Shown piece by piece: positions 9,008 to 17,239 of a stretch of DNA of 54,370 nucleotides (positions within the stretch are counted from its first letter, which is position 1; each line of letters opens with the position of its first letter). A model generated the notes under the pieces. The model was not told the origin of the DNA. It ran no database searches and saw only the letters and a list, made by a program, of their open reading frames with translations. Source of the stretch: DASPHG01 sp963748315. GTDB taxonomy: Bacteria > Actinomycetota > Thermoleophilia > Solirubrobacterales > Thermoleophilaceae. The stretch is from assembly GCA_963748315.1 (NCBI GenBank), contig CAVVIK010000001.1, positions 1 through 54,370 of the forward strand. The letters are read 5' to 3'. Made by a program: the position numbers and the translations under genes.

Positions 9008-10490
9008 ATGAGCGAGCTGACACGCAGAGGACTGTTGGGCGCGGGCGCCGCGGGAGCGGCCGCCGGTGCGATGCCGGGCGTCGCGGCGGCCAAGAGCCGG
9101 CGCGGAAGGCGAAAGCGGCATGCGGATGTGGTGGTCGTGGGGGCGGGGCTCGCCGGGCTGACCGCCGCGCGCGAACTGCGGCGCGCGGGGAAATCGGTGA
9201 TCGTGCTCGAGGCCGACCGGCGCCCCGGCGGCCGCGTGTGGAACCACCCCCTCGGCGGCGGGCGAGGTGTCGGAGCGGGGCGGCACGTTCGTCGGCCCGA
9301 CCCAGGACCACATGATCGACCTCGCCAAGGAGTTCGGCGTCGGGACCTTCCCGACGTTCAACGAGGGCGAGAACGTCGCGTACATCGGAGGTGACCGGTT
9401 CGAGTGGAGCGACACCGGGCCGACCGGCACCGCGCCGCCCGACCCGCAGATCGTGCCGGAGCTAGCCGCAACGGTTGCGCTGCTTGACGACATGTCCACA
9501 AACGTCCCGGTGGACGCGCCGTGGGAAGCGCCGAATGCGCTCGAGTGGGACGGCCAGACACTCGAGACGTGGATCAAGGACAACACGGCGACGCAGCGCT
9601 TCCGCAACGTGGTGCCGCTCGCGACAAGGCCGATCTTCGGGACGGAGCCGCGCGACCTGTCGCTCCTGTTCGTCCTCTTCTACATCGCGGCGTCGGGGGA
9701 CGAGACGCACGCCGGCACATTCGAGCGCAACTTCAACACGCGCGACGGCGCGCAGATGTTCAGGCTCGAGGGCGGGTCGGGGGCGGTCGTCGAGAAGATG
9801 GCGGCCGATCTCGGGCGCAGGCTCAAGCTGCGCCAGCCTGTACGCCGCATCGCGCAGCGGGCGGGCGGCGTCCGGGTCGAGACACGCAAGCTCGTGGTGA
9901 AGGCGAAGCGCGTGATCGTCGCGGTGCCGCCGGCGCTCGCGGCGCGGATCGACTACTCGCCCGCGCTCCCGTTCGAGCGCGACCAGCTCACCCAGCGCCT
10001 GGGACAGGGGACGTTGACGAAGGTCGCCGCCCGCTACGCGAAGCCGTTCTGGCGCGAGCAGGGCTTCAACGGCACCGGCCTGTCCGACAGCGGCCTGGTC
10101 ACGGCGACGTTCGACGACTCGCCGGAGGACGGCAGCCCCGGGATCATCTTCGGCTTCGTGGGCGGCGACAACGCGCGCGTCTACGAAGGGCTGTCGAAGG
10201 CGGAACGGCGGTCGCGCGTGCTCGCCGACTTCGCGCAATTCTGGGGCTCGGAGGCGCAGAACGCGGAGGAGTTCTTCGACACACGCTGGCCCGCACGGCG
10301 GTGGAACCGGGGCGGGCCCGTGGGGGTCCACGGGCCGGGGAGCCTCGTGGCGAATGGCCGCGCCCTGCGCGCGCCGGTCGGCCGGATCCACTGGGCGAGC
10401 ACCGAGACATCGACGTACTGGAACGGCTATATGGACGGCGCCGTCCGCTCGGGCGAGCGTGCTGCGCGCGAGGTACTGGACGAGCTGTGA
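9008..10490 (+). CDS. Tat-exported flavin monoamine oxidase, frameshifted
   Basis: The ATG at 9008 gives a twin-arginine signal (TRRGLLGAGAAGAAAGAM). The FAD dinucleotide fold VVVGAGLAGLTAARELRRAG and the LEADRRPGGRV element follow. An extra G near 9260 shifts the frame. Reading resumes at SERGGTFVGPTQDHMIDLAK, and the C-terminal flavin-clamping segment reads IHWASTETSTYWNGYMDGA. Repaired length is about 494 residues, typical for plant/bacterial polyamine or monoamine oxidases. It would oxidise an amine outside the cytoplasm, producing aldehyde, ammonia and H2O2. Its stop overlaps the start of the beta-propeller gene (GTGA). Confidence 0.88.
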
Positions 10491-11788
10491 GAAAAAGGCT
10501 CCTCGTCTTGGTCGCCGCCGCTGTTGCGGCGGCGGTGCCCGCAGTGGCCGCGGAGCGCGCGAAGTGGGACACGAAGGTGCTCGCGATCGTGCCGAAGCCC
10601 GGCTATCCCGCGCACGCCTACGTCCACCCGAACGACCGCATCTACGCGGGCACCTACGACAACCCGTCGGGCGACTCGGTCGCCTCGCGTGTATTCGAGT
10701 ACCAGGCGGACGGCACGCTGCTCCGCTCCTGGGTCGTGAAGGGACAGGACCTGTCCCAGCCGCACGGCGTCCAGGCCGCCACCAGCGACGCACGCGGGCG
10801 GCTCGTACTGCTCGACAAGAGCCCGCCGCGCGCGCTCCTGCTCGAGCGCGGGTCGGGCCGCCAGTCGCAATACGCCGCCTTCCCGACGGGATCGATCCCG
10901 AACTACGCCGCGTGGGGGCCCGACGGCAGCCTCTACGTGACCGACTACGGGCAGCCGATCATCTGGCGCGTCCCGCCGGGCGGCGGCGAGCCCGAGGAGT
11001 GGCTGAGCGATCCGCGGCTGGACGGCGGCGAGTTCGGCACCACCGGGCTCGCGCTCGCGGCCGACCGCAAGACGCTGCTCGTGGCGACGCAGAGTGAGGC
11101 CGGAGGTGCGGCTGGGAACCCGAGCAGCGGCCGCCTGTGGAAGGTCCCGATCGAAAACGGCAAGGCCGGGGAGATGGAGCAGCTGTGGGAGAGCCGCCCC
11201 GTGGACGGCCCCGACGGCTTCGCCGTCGCGCGGTCGGGCAACGTCTACATCACCCTGCTGGCCGCGAACCAGGTCGCGGCGATCGGCCCCGACGGCACGG
11301 AGCTCGAGCGCTTCCCGCAGGCGCCCGGCACCGGCGATAACGGCAGCGAGGTGCCGTTCGACTCGCCCTCGAGCGCGCGCTTCCTCGGCACCAGCCTGAT
11401 CGTCGCGCAGCAGTCGTACTTCATGGGCGACCCGACCCATCAGGCGATCCTCGACGTCGAGGTGGGGGAGCGGGGGCTGCCCGAGCTGATCCCGGCGAAC
11501 GCGGGGCCGCGCGACACGGAGGCGCCGCGCATCACGCGGATCCGCTTCACGGGGAAGCGGCTCCGCTTCAAGCTGAGCGAGACGACGACGCTCTTCAAGG
11601 CGGTCGGGCGGCTGCGCACGGCGACAGGCCGCCACCGCCGCGTCAGCATCCGCGCGCACGGCTACGGGCCGGGGCGCGCGTCGCTTCCGTTCAAGCTCGA
11701 AGACGAGGGACGCTGGCGCGTGACGATCAAGGCGCGCGACGCCGCAGGCAACCGCTCCCGGGTTCGGCGGACTGTGAGGATCGATTGA
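10487..11788 (+). CDS. Secreted SMP-30/NHL-like beta-propeller protein with C-terminal Ig-like domain
   Basis: This encodes 433 residues from GTG 10487. There is a signal peptide (RKRLLVLVAAAVAAAVPAVAAE). It is followed by about 320 residues of repeated propeller-blade phrases such as AAWGPDGSLYVTDYG, TGLALAADRKTLLVATQ, DGFAVARSGNVYITLL, and a C-terminal Ig-like region (from DTEAPRITRIRF to the end) common in Thermoleophilia secreted proteins. Gluconolactonase/LRE-type propellers bind or hydrolyse lactones, but no catalytic residues can be assigned confidently. Overlapping coding ends on both sides put it in one operon with the amine oxidase and the M28 peptidase. Confidence 0.75.
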   Translation: MRKRLLVLVAAAVAAAVPAVAAERAKWDTKVLAIVPKPGYPAHAYVHPNDRIYAGTYDNPSGDSVASRVFEYQADGTLLRSWVVKGQDLSQPHGVQAATSDARGRLVLLDKSPPRALLLERGSGRQSQYAAFPTGSIPNYAAWGPDGSLYVTDYGQPIIWRVPPGGGEPEEWLSDPRLDGGEFGTTGLALAADRKTLLVATQSEAGGAAGNPSSGRLWKVPIENGKAGEMEQLWESRPVDGPDGFAVARSGNVYITLLAANQVAAIGPDGTELERFPQAPGTGDNGSEVPFDSPSSARFLGTSLIVAQQSYFMGDPTHQAILDVEVGERGLPELIPANAGPRDTEAPRITRIRFTGKRLRFKLSETTTLFKAVGRLRTATGRHRRVSIRAHGYGPGRASLPFKLEDEGRWRVTIKARDAAGNRSRVRRTVRID

Positions 11789-12954
11789 TCCAGGCTGAGC
11801 TCATCGAGGACCTCGCCGCACTGAAGCGCGGCGCCGGGTCACCCGGCGAGGAGGTCGCGGCGCACCGGCTGCGCGAGCGCTTCGAGCACGCCGGCTGCAC
11901 CGCGTGGGTCGACGAGGAGGAGTACTACGACGGGTACGCGCGCCTGCACGCAACGCTGTCGGCCGTGGGCGCTCTCGCCGGCTTGGCGGCGCTCAAGGGG
12001 AAGGCGCGGCCGGTCGCGTTCCTCGCCGGCGCGGCTGCCGCAGCCGCCATCGCCGACGACTGCGCGAACTGGGCCCGCTTCGCGCGACGGGCCCTCTCCG
12101 AGAAGCGCATGACGTGGAACGTCGTCGCTGAAACTGGCGACCGGGACGCGGACCACACGCTCGTGGTGATGGCGCACCACGATGCTGCGCCCACAGGCTT
12201 CGTCTTCGACGACAGTGGCCAGCGGATCGCGAACGACCTGGCTCCCGACGTGATCGAGGCGATCGACACCGCGCTGCCGATGTGGTGGCCGGTGATCGCA
12301 GGACCGGCTCTGTCGGCGCTCGGCGCGCTGACCGGGCGCCGCGGGCTTGCGGGCGCGGGCCTGGTGCTGTCGGCGGGCTCAGCGGCGTCATTCGCCGACA
12401 TCGCACGCGACCGGATCGTCCCCGGCGCGAACGACAACCTCACCGGGGTCGCCGTGCTAATGGCGGTTGCCGAGTCGCTTCAGGCCGAGCCGGTGGAGGG
12501 CGTGCGCGTGCTGCTCGCATCGTGCGGGGCCGAGGAGGTGCTCCAGGGCGGCGTGTACGGGTTCGTCGAGCGCCACCTGAAACCGCTCGACCCGAGCCAA
12601 ACGCTGGTCTTGAACATCGACACAGTCGGCTGCCCGCGGTTGATCATGATCGAGGGGGAGGGACCCGTCGTGATGGAGGACTACTTCGATCCGGAGTTCC
12701 GCGAGCTGGTCGCGCGTGTCGCCGAGGACGCCGGCATCGAGTTGCGACGCGGGATGCGAGCGCGCACGAGCACGGACGCGGTCGTGACGAGCCATGCGGG
12801 CTACCCGACGGCCACGATCGGGTCGATGAACGCGTGGAAGGGCCTCGACAACTACCACAAGCCCACGGACGTCCCCGAGAACGTGAACTACGCGACCGTC
12901 GAGGACGCCGCGCGGCTGGCCGAAGCCGTTACGCGGGAGCTCGCTCGCTCGTAA
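11785..12954 (+). CDS. M28-family zinc peptidase
   Basis: This encodes 389 residues from TTG 11785, overlapping the preceding stop (TTGA). The co-catalytic zinc ligands of M28 can be followed in order: VMAHHDAAPTG (His, Asp), PGANDNLTGVAVL (bridging Asp), SCGAEEVLQGG (catalytic Glu and Glu ligand), NIDTVGCP (Asp), TSHAGYPTATIGS (His). Two hydrophobic stretches lie between the N-terminus and the active site (around residues 52-92 and 170-205), so it may be membrane-associated; there is no classical signal peptide. It overlaps the convergent enoyl-CoA hydratase by 26 bp. Confidence 0.87.
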   Translation: MIQAELIEDLAALKRGAGSPGEEVAAHRLRERFEHAGCTAWVDEEEYYDGYARLHATLSAVGALAGLAALKGKARPVAFLAGAAAAAAIADDCANWARFARRALSEKRMTWNVVAETGDRDADHTLVVMAHHDAAPTGFVFDDSGQRIANDLAPDVIEAIDTALPMWWPVIAGPALSALGALTGRRGLAGAGLVLSAGSAASFADIARDRIVPGANDNLTGVAVLMAVAESLQAEPVEGVRVLLASCGAEEVLQGGVYGFVERHLKPLDPSQTLVLNIDTVGCPRLIMIEGEGPVVMEDYFDPEFRELVARVAEDAGIELRRGMRARTSTDAVVTSHAGYPTATIGSMNAWKGLDNYHKPTDVPENVNYATVEDAARLAEAVTRELARS

Positions 12955-13732
12955 CGGGCGGGAAGTCCGGCTCCCGCTTCTCGACGAAACTCTGAACGCC
13001 CTCGGCGAAGTCCGGCCGCTGGAAGGACTCGAGCATCAGCTCGTTCGCCTCGTCCGCGGCGGTTGAGAGCCCGCGCTCGAGGTCGGCGTAGACCTGCTTC
13101 TTCATCGCAGCCATGCTCGCCGGTGACGAGAAGGTCGCGAGCTCCCGGGCGTAGGCGAGTGTCTCGTCGAGCACCTGGTCCACGGGCACGGCCCGGTTCG
13201 CGAGGCCGAGCTCCGCGGCGTCCGCGCCCAGGATCACGCGGCCCGAGAAGAGCAGGTCCATCGCAGTTGCCGGGCCTACGAGCCGCGGAAGGATCCAGCC
13301 GATCCCGTACTCGGCCACGAGGCCGCGACGCGCGAATGCCGTGGTCACCTTCGCGTCGTCTGCGATGAAGCGCATGTCGCACATCAGGGCGAGGACGAGC
13401 CCGATCCCGGCCACCGGGCCGTTGACTGCCGCGATGATCGGCTTCGGGATCTCGGTCGGGAACGTCTGCGGCCGAGGATCGGCACGGCGCTCGGCACTGT
13501 CGATATCCCCGGAGCCGATGGCCTGAAGGTCCTGCATGTCCGCGCCGGCGCAGAACCCGCGGCCGGCGCCGGTGACGACGATCGCGCGGACCTCGGGGTC
13601 GGCGGCGCATTCCTCGAGCAGGTCGAAGTACGTGCTGCCGAGCTCCGGCGTCCACGCGTTCAAGCGATCGGGCCGGTTGAGGGTCAGCAGGGCGACTCCA
13701 GCTTCGACGGACTTCGTGACGACTTCGCTCAT
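12929..13732 (-). CDS. Enoyl-CoA hydratase/isomerase family protein
   Basis: This encodes 267 residues from ATG 13732. Crotonase fold marks are LLTLNRPDRLNAW, TGAGRGFCAGADMQDL (oxyanion-hole segment), AVNGPVAGIGLVLALMCDMRF and GIGWILPRLVG. It is a full-length hydratase, probably PaaG/EchA-like, acting on a short or medium acyl-CoA. The acid/base residue after ARRGLVAEYGIG is not the usual Glu-Glu pair of true hydratases, so isomerase activity is possible. It is co-directional with the VOC gene upstream (ATGA overlap). Confidence 0.9.
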   Translation of the reverse strand: MSEVVTKSVEAGVALLTLNRPDRLNAWTPELGSTYFDLLEECAADPEVRAIVVTGAGRGFCAGADMQDLQAIGSGDIDSAERRADPRPQTFPTEIPKPIIAAVNGPVAGIGLVLALMCDMRFIADDAKVTTAFARRGLVAEYGIGWILPRLVGPATAMDLLFSGRVILGADAAELGLANRAVPVDQVLDETLAYARELATFSSPASMAAMKKQVYADLERGLSTAADEANELMLESFQRPDFAEGVQSFVEKREPDFPPVTSERAPA

Positions 13733-14410
13733 GACAGCCTGAACCTCGCTCCTCCGATTTCGATTGTCTCCTGCCGGCCCGGCACCTCGAGGTCGATCTC
13801 GACGATCCGATCGGCCTCGCCCTCTTCGAACGCAACGTAACCGCCGTCGAGCTCGAGCGGGTCGACACCGATCAGCTCGCCCCAACGGGCGGCCGTCGCC
13901 TGCGGGTCGCTCACCTGGATTGTCACTCCGCGCAGTTGTCCGGGCGCGCCGGCTCCGGCCTTCCCGATCCAGTCGGGGCCTCCCCAGCGCCACGACCCGG
14001 CCGGGTCGGCACGGTCGAGGGACACGATCGCGCCGCCCGTGTCGGCGGGGTGGAGGTGGGTGCCCGAGATGTCGTCCAGGTCGAGCTGCCACACGGTTCG
14101 CATGCCCATGTCCCGCGGCCCGCTCGCGGGCGGCGTCGAGGTCGGCGAACTGGAAGATCAGCATGTAGCCACCGTCACCGCGGCGGTCGAGGTAGCGGCC
14201 CGCCGCCGTGTCCGGCTGGTTGGGCGAGATGACCTCGAGGAACGCGTCACCGATCGCGTACACGGCGTTGTGCAGCCCGAATGCGCCGACGCCCGGGTCG
14301 GCGAACGGTTCGCCCAGCCCGAGCTCCGCACGCAGCTGTTCGGAGACGGGTGCCAGGTCGCGGGCGACCAGCACCGCCTGTCGCAGCCGCACGCCGGCCT
14401 CTGCGCTCAT
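13729..14410 (-). CDS. VOC (glyoxalase/bleomycin-resistance) family protein, frameshifted
   Basis: From ATG 14410 the first frame gives QAVLVARDLAPVSEQL, GLGEPFADPGVGAFGL and AVYAIGDAFLEVISP, the first beta-alpha-beta-beta-beta module of a VOC protein. Near 14105-14115 (GGGACATGGGCATG) the frame shifts by one base. The second module (QLDLDDISGTHLHPADTGGA, then GVTIQVSDPQATAARWGEL) continues to TGA 13729. The repaired protein is about 226 residues with two modules. No substrate can be named. Its stop overlaps the enoyl-CoA hydratase start, hinting at a shared acyl-CoA function. Confidence 0.8.
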
Positions 14411-14452
14411 CGGCACAGACGCTATCGGGCGTGGCGCATACTCTCCCGGCGC

Positions 14453-15525
14453 ATGTCCGAGGCACAGGCACTGGTCAAGCTCGGCGTCGAAGAGCTCGCG
14501 TCGGCGCCGCAGGGGATCAAGGGGTTGCACATGGCGATCGCGAAGCGCGCGTTCGATGGAGTGGGCCCGGCTGCGCTCCCGGTCAAGGTCGCCCATGATG
14601 CGATCTCGGGCGCCGTGTACGGAGGCCTCAGCCAGACGACGCGCTTCGGGGGCCGCGCACTCGAGGCAGCGATCGGGCGGAGGTACAAGCAGCAGCTCTC
14701 GGAGACCCCCGGCGGGGCGGCGCTGATCGCGATCATCAACGGCCTGGTCGGCGACACGCTCGAACAGCAGCAGAGCGAGCTGGCGAAGCCGATGACGCAA
14801 CGCGTGAGCGGCACGCGAACGCCGCGGATCGCCGTCTTCCTGCATGGCTTGATGGAGACCGACTTCTCCTGGGGGCGGGAGCCGAACTACGGCAGCCGGC
14901 TCGCCGAGGATGCCGACTGGACCCCCGTCTATGTCCGGTACAACACCGGCCTGCGCATCTCCCAGAATGGCCGCTCGCTCGCGCAGCTGCTCGAGCGCAC
15001 TGTCGCCGACTGGCCAATGGACGTGGAGGAGATCGCGTTGATCGGGCACTCGATGGGCGGGCTGGTCTGCCGCAGCGCTGCCTACCGCGCTTCCGAGGAC
15101 CGGATGAGCTGGGTGAAGAACGTGAGCCACGTCGTCTCGCTCGGCACTCCGCACCGCGGCGCTCCGCTCGAGGAGATCGTGCACGTCGGCAGCGCCGCGC
15201 TGAACGCGCTGCCCGAGACGCAGGGCGTAGCGCGCTTCCTGCGTCGCCGCAGCGGCGGCATCCGCGACCTTCGCCGCGGGTCGCTGGTGGACGAGGACTG
15301 GCAGGACCGCGACCCGGACGCGCTGCGAGCCGTGGCCTGCCAGGAGATCCCGCTGCTCGAGGGCGCAAAGCACTGCTTCGTGTCGGCTACCGGCGACCTG
15401 CTCGTGCTCGCGCTAGAAGTGCCGCGCCATGGCGGGATGAGGAGGCCTGCACGGTCAAGGGTGGCCACTTCGCCCTTCTCAACCACCCGCAGGTGTACGA
15501 GCGCCTGCGCGGGTGGCTCGCCTAG
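14453..15525 (+). CDS. Alpha/beta hydrolase (PGAP1/triacylglycerol-lipase-like), 3' frameshift
   Basis: From ATG 14453 the protein has an N-terminal helical region of about 115 residues. The hydrolase core follows: AVFLHGLMETDFSW (oxyanion region), ALIGHSMGGLVCRSAA (nucleophile elbow G-H-S-M-G), and SLGTPHRGAPLE. The frame breaks near 15416. One added base yields DEEACTVKGGHFALLNHP with the catalytic His, ending RLRGWLA at TAG 15523-15525. Repaired length is about 357 residues. No signal peptide is visible, so it is probably cytoplasmic. It overlaps the convergent secreted hydrolase by 4 bp. Confidence 0.82.
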
Positions 15526-17228
15526 CGGCGGCGGGTGATCTTCAGCAGGAAGCGCGCCAGCTCGCGGCTCGAGCCCTCGCGGCGGCCGTCGTTCTGGCGC
15601 CACGCCGCCGTCGCCACGTCGAGGTGGTTGTAGCCCGGCAGGATCGCCTCGCGGCTGAGGTCCTTGTCGTTCGGCTTCTCGCCGGTCTCGGTCGGGCCGG
15701 AGTCGTCGGCGGTGTCATTGCCGTCGCTGTCGCCGGCCTGCACGAGCAGGATCGGCTTCATCGCGGGCCCGTCGTGGCTCATCGCGGCGAGGGAGCCGCT
15801 GCGGTCGCCCGAGGTCATCGCGGCGAAGTCGGTCACCAGGCGCGTCGGGAAGTAGCTCTCGATGAAGTTCACGGGGAACTGGTAGAGGGAGCGGCCGAGC
15901 TGGCGGACGTCGGTCACCTCGCTGTCGCGTGAGGTGTAGGGGTCGCCCTCGTCGTTCAGCTCGAGCTCGGCACCGTTCGCGCCGACCCCGGAGTAGTTCT
16001 GCCAGTGGTACAGCGGTCCGTGCGGCTCGTCCGGCGAGGCGAGCGTGGGATCGTGCGACGGGAAGGTCTTGTCCACGAGCGGGCCGCCCGTGTACATGCC
16101 GATGCTCGCGCGGAAGATGCTGATCGGGGACGAGTTGTCGTCGAAGATCGCGGCGAGCGCCGACGCGTTCGTCACGCGGAAGTCGCGCACGCTAGGGCTG
16201 CCGGTGGCGAAGTCCTGCGGGTTGCGCGAGAAGAGCAGCCGCTGCGTCAGCTCCCAATCCGGATCGCGCGGGATGAGCTGGGTGACGATCGTCTCCTCGT
16301 CCGGCTTCTGGAACGCGGTCACGCCGATGAGCGCCGGGGCGAGGAGCGTCTCGGGCGTCAGCGGCGGCGCGTTCACGTACGGAGAGGCGCCGCTCTGCGA
16401 CGCGGCGGCCGTGATCAGCCCGACGCCGGCGCCCCCGCCCTCGCCGCCCGACAGCGAGACCGTCGTGTCGAGCCCGACGAACGCCGCACACTGGTTGTAG
16501 CCCGCGTCCTCGTCGGTCTCGGGGTCGCCGTCGAAGTCCCAGCTCGCGAGCGCCGCCGTCAGCGGGCCGCCAAGCGAGTGGCCGCCGCAGATGAGCTTGC
16601 GCTGGCGCTTGCGCCGCGACGGCATCTCGCGCGTGATGACCGTGTGCCAGTCCTCGATCGTCTGCGCCAGCCCGACGTCGCGCAGGAACGCCGCCTCCTG
16701 GTCGTCGGCGAACCCGGGGAACGTATGGCCGTTCACCTCGCGGCCCTCGAAGTAGTAGCCGAAGGACACCCGCGGGTCGCCGGATTTCGCCCCAGCGCGC
16801 ACGCCGCGGTGGTCCTCGAGGCAGTTCGAACGCCGGTCGATGCCCCAGACCTCGACCATGCGGCCGCGCTTGGCGGCGCGCCGGACCGTGTGGCGCGCGA
16901 CCTGGTCGAACGAGCCGCCGCCGGCGAAGATGCCCGGCATCAGGGTGAGCACGGCGTCGGCCCGGGGCGCTCGGCGCGGGCCGTCCGCATGCCGGAAGCG
17001 CAGGTATGAGATCCAATCGCACGCCTCGGGGTGTTCCGGCGACGACTCCGGCATCGGCGCGTACAGGCGGACCGCGGACTCCTTCACGACGCGGGCGTCG
17101 GGGGCGGGGGTGCGCACCTTCTTCTCGATCCGCGTGGGCTCCGCGGCGATGGCGACCCCCGGAAGGGCCAGTACGGCGGCAATGGCCAGGGCGGCACGCA
17201 CTGCCGCGCAGTGTGACGGCTCCGTCAT
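15522..17228 (-). CDS. Secreted alpha/beta-hydrolase-like protein
   Basis: This encodes 568 residues from ATG 17228 with an N-terminal signal (AALAIAAVLALPGVAIAAEP). A GIFAGGGSFDQVARH loop precedes the nucleophile elbow LICGGHSLGGPLTAAL, and a DGDPETDEDAGYNQC segment looks calcium-binding-like. The C-terminus contains MKPILLVQAGDSDGND, the usual position of the acidic residue, and YNHLDVATAAW, which could supply the catalytic His. It resembles secreted Thermoleophilia hydrolases of unknown substrate. It is divergent from the dipeptidase-like gene, with only 11 bp between starts, so the promoters overlap the coding ends. Confidence 0.75.
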   Translation of the reverse strand: MTEPSHCAAVRAALAIAAVLALPGVAIAAEPTRIEKKVRTPAPDARVVKESAVRLYAPMPESSPEHPEACDWISYLRFRHADGPRRAPRADAVLTLMPGIFAGGGSFDQVARHTVRRAAKRGRMVEVWGIDRRSNCLEDHRGVRAGAKSGDPRVSFGYYFEGREVNGHTFPGFADDQEAAFLRDVGLAQTIEDWHTVITREMPSRRKRQRKLICGGHSLGGPLTAALASWDFDGDPETDEDAGYNQCAAFVGLDTTVSLSGGEGGGAGVGLITAAASQSGASPYVNAPPLTPETLLAPALIGVTAFQKPDEETIVTQLIPRDPDWELTQRLLFSRNPQDFATGSPSVRDFRVTNASALAAIFDDNSSPISIFRASIGMYTGGPLVDKTFPSHDPTLASPDEPHGPLYHWQNYSGVGANGAELELNDEGDPYTSRDSEVTDVRQLGRSLYQFPVNFIESYFPTRLVTDFAAMTSGDRSGSLAAMSHDGPAMKPILLVQAGDSDGNDTADDSGPTETGEKPNDKDLSREAILPGYNHLDVATAAWRQNDGRREGSSRELARFLLKITRRR

Positions 17229-17239
17229 AAACTCGCGTT

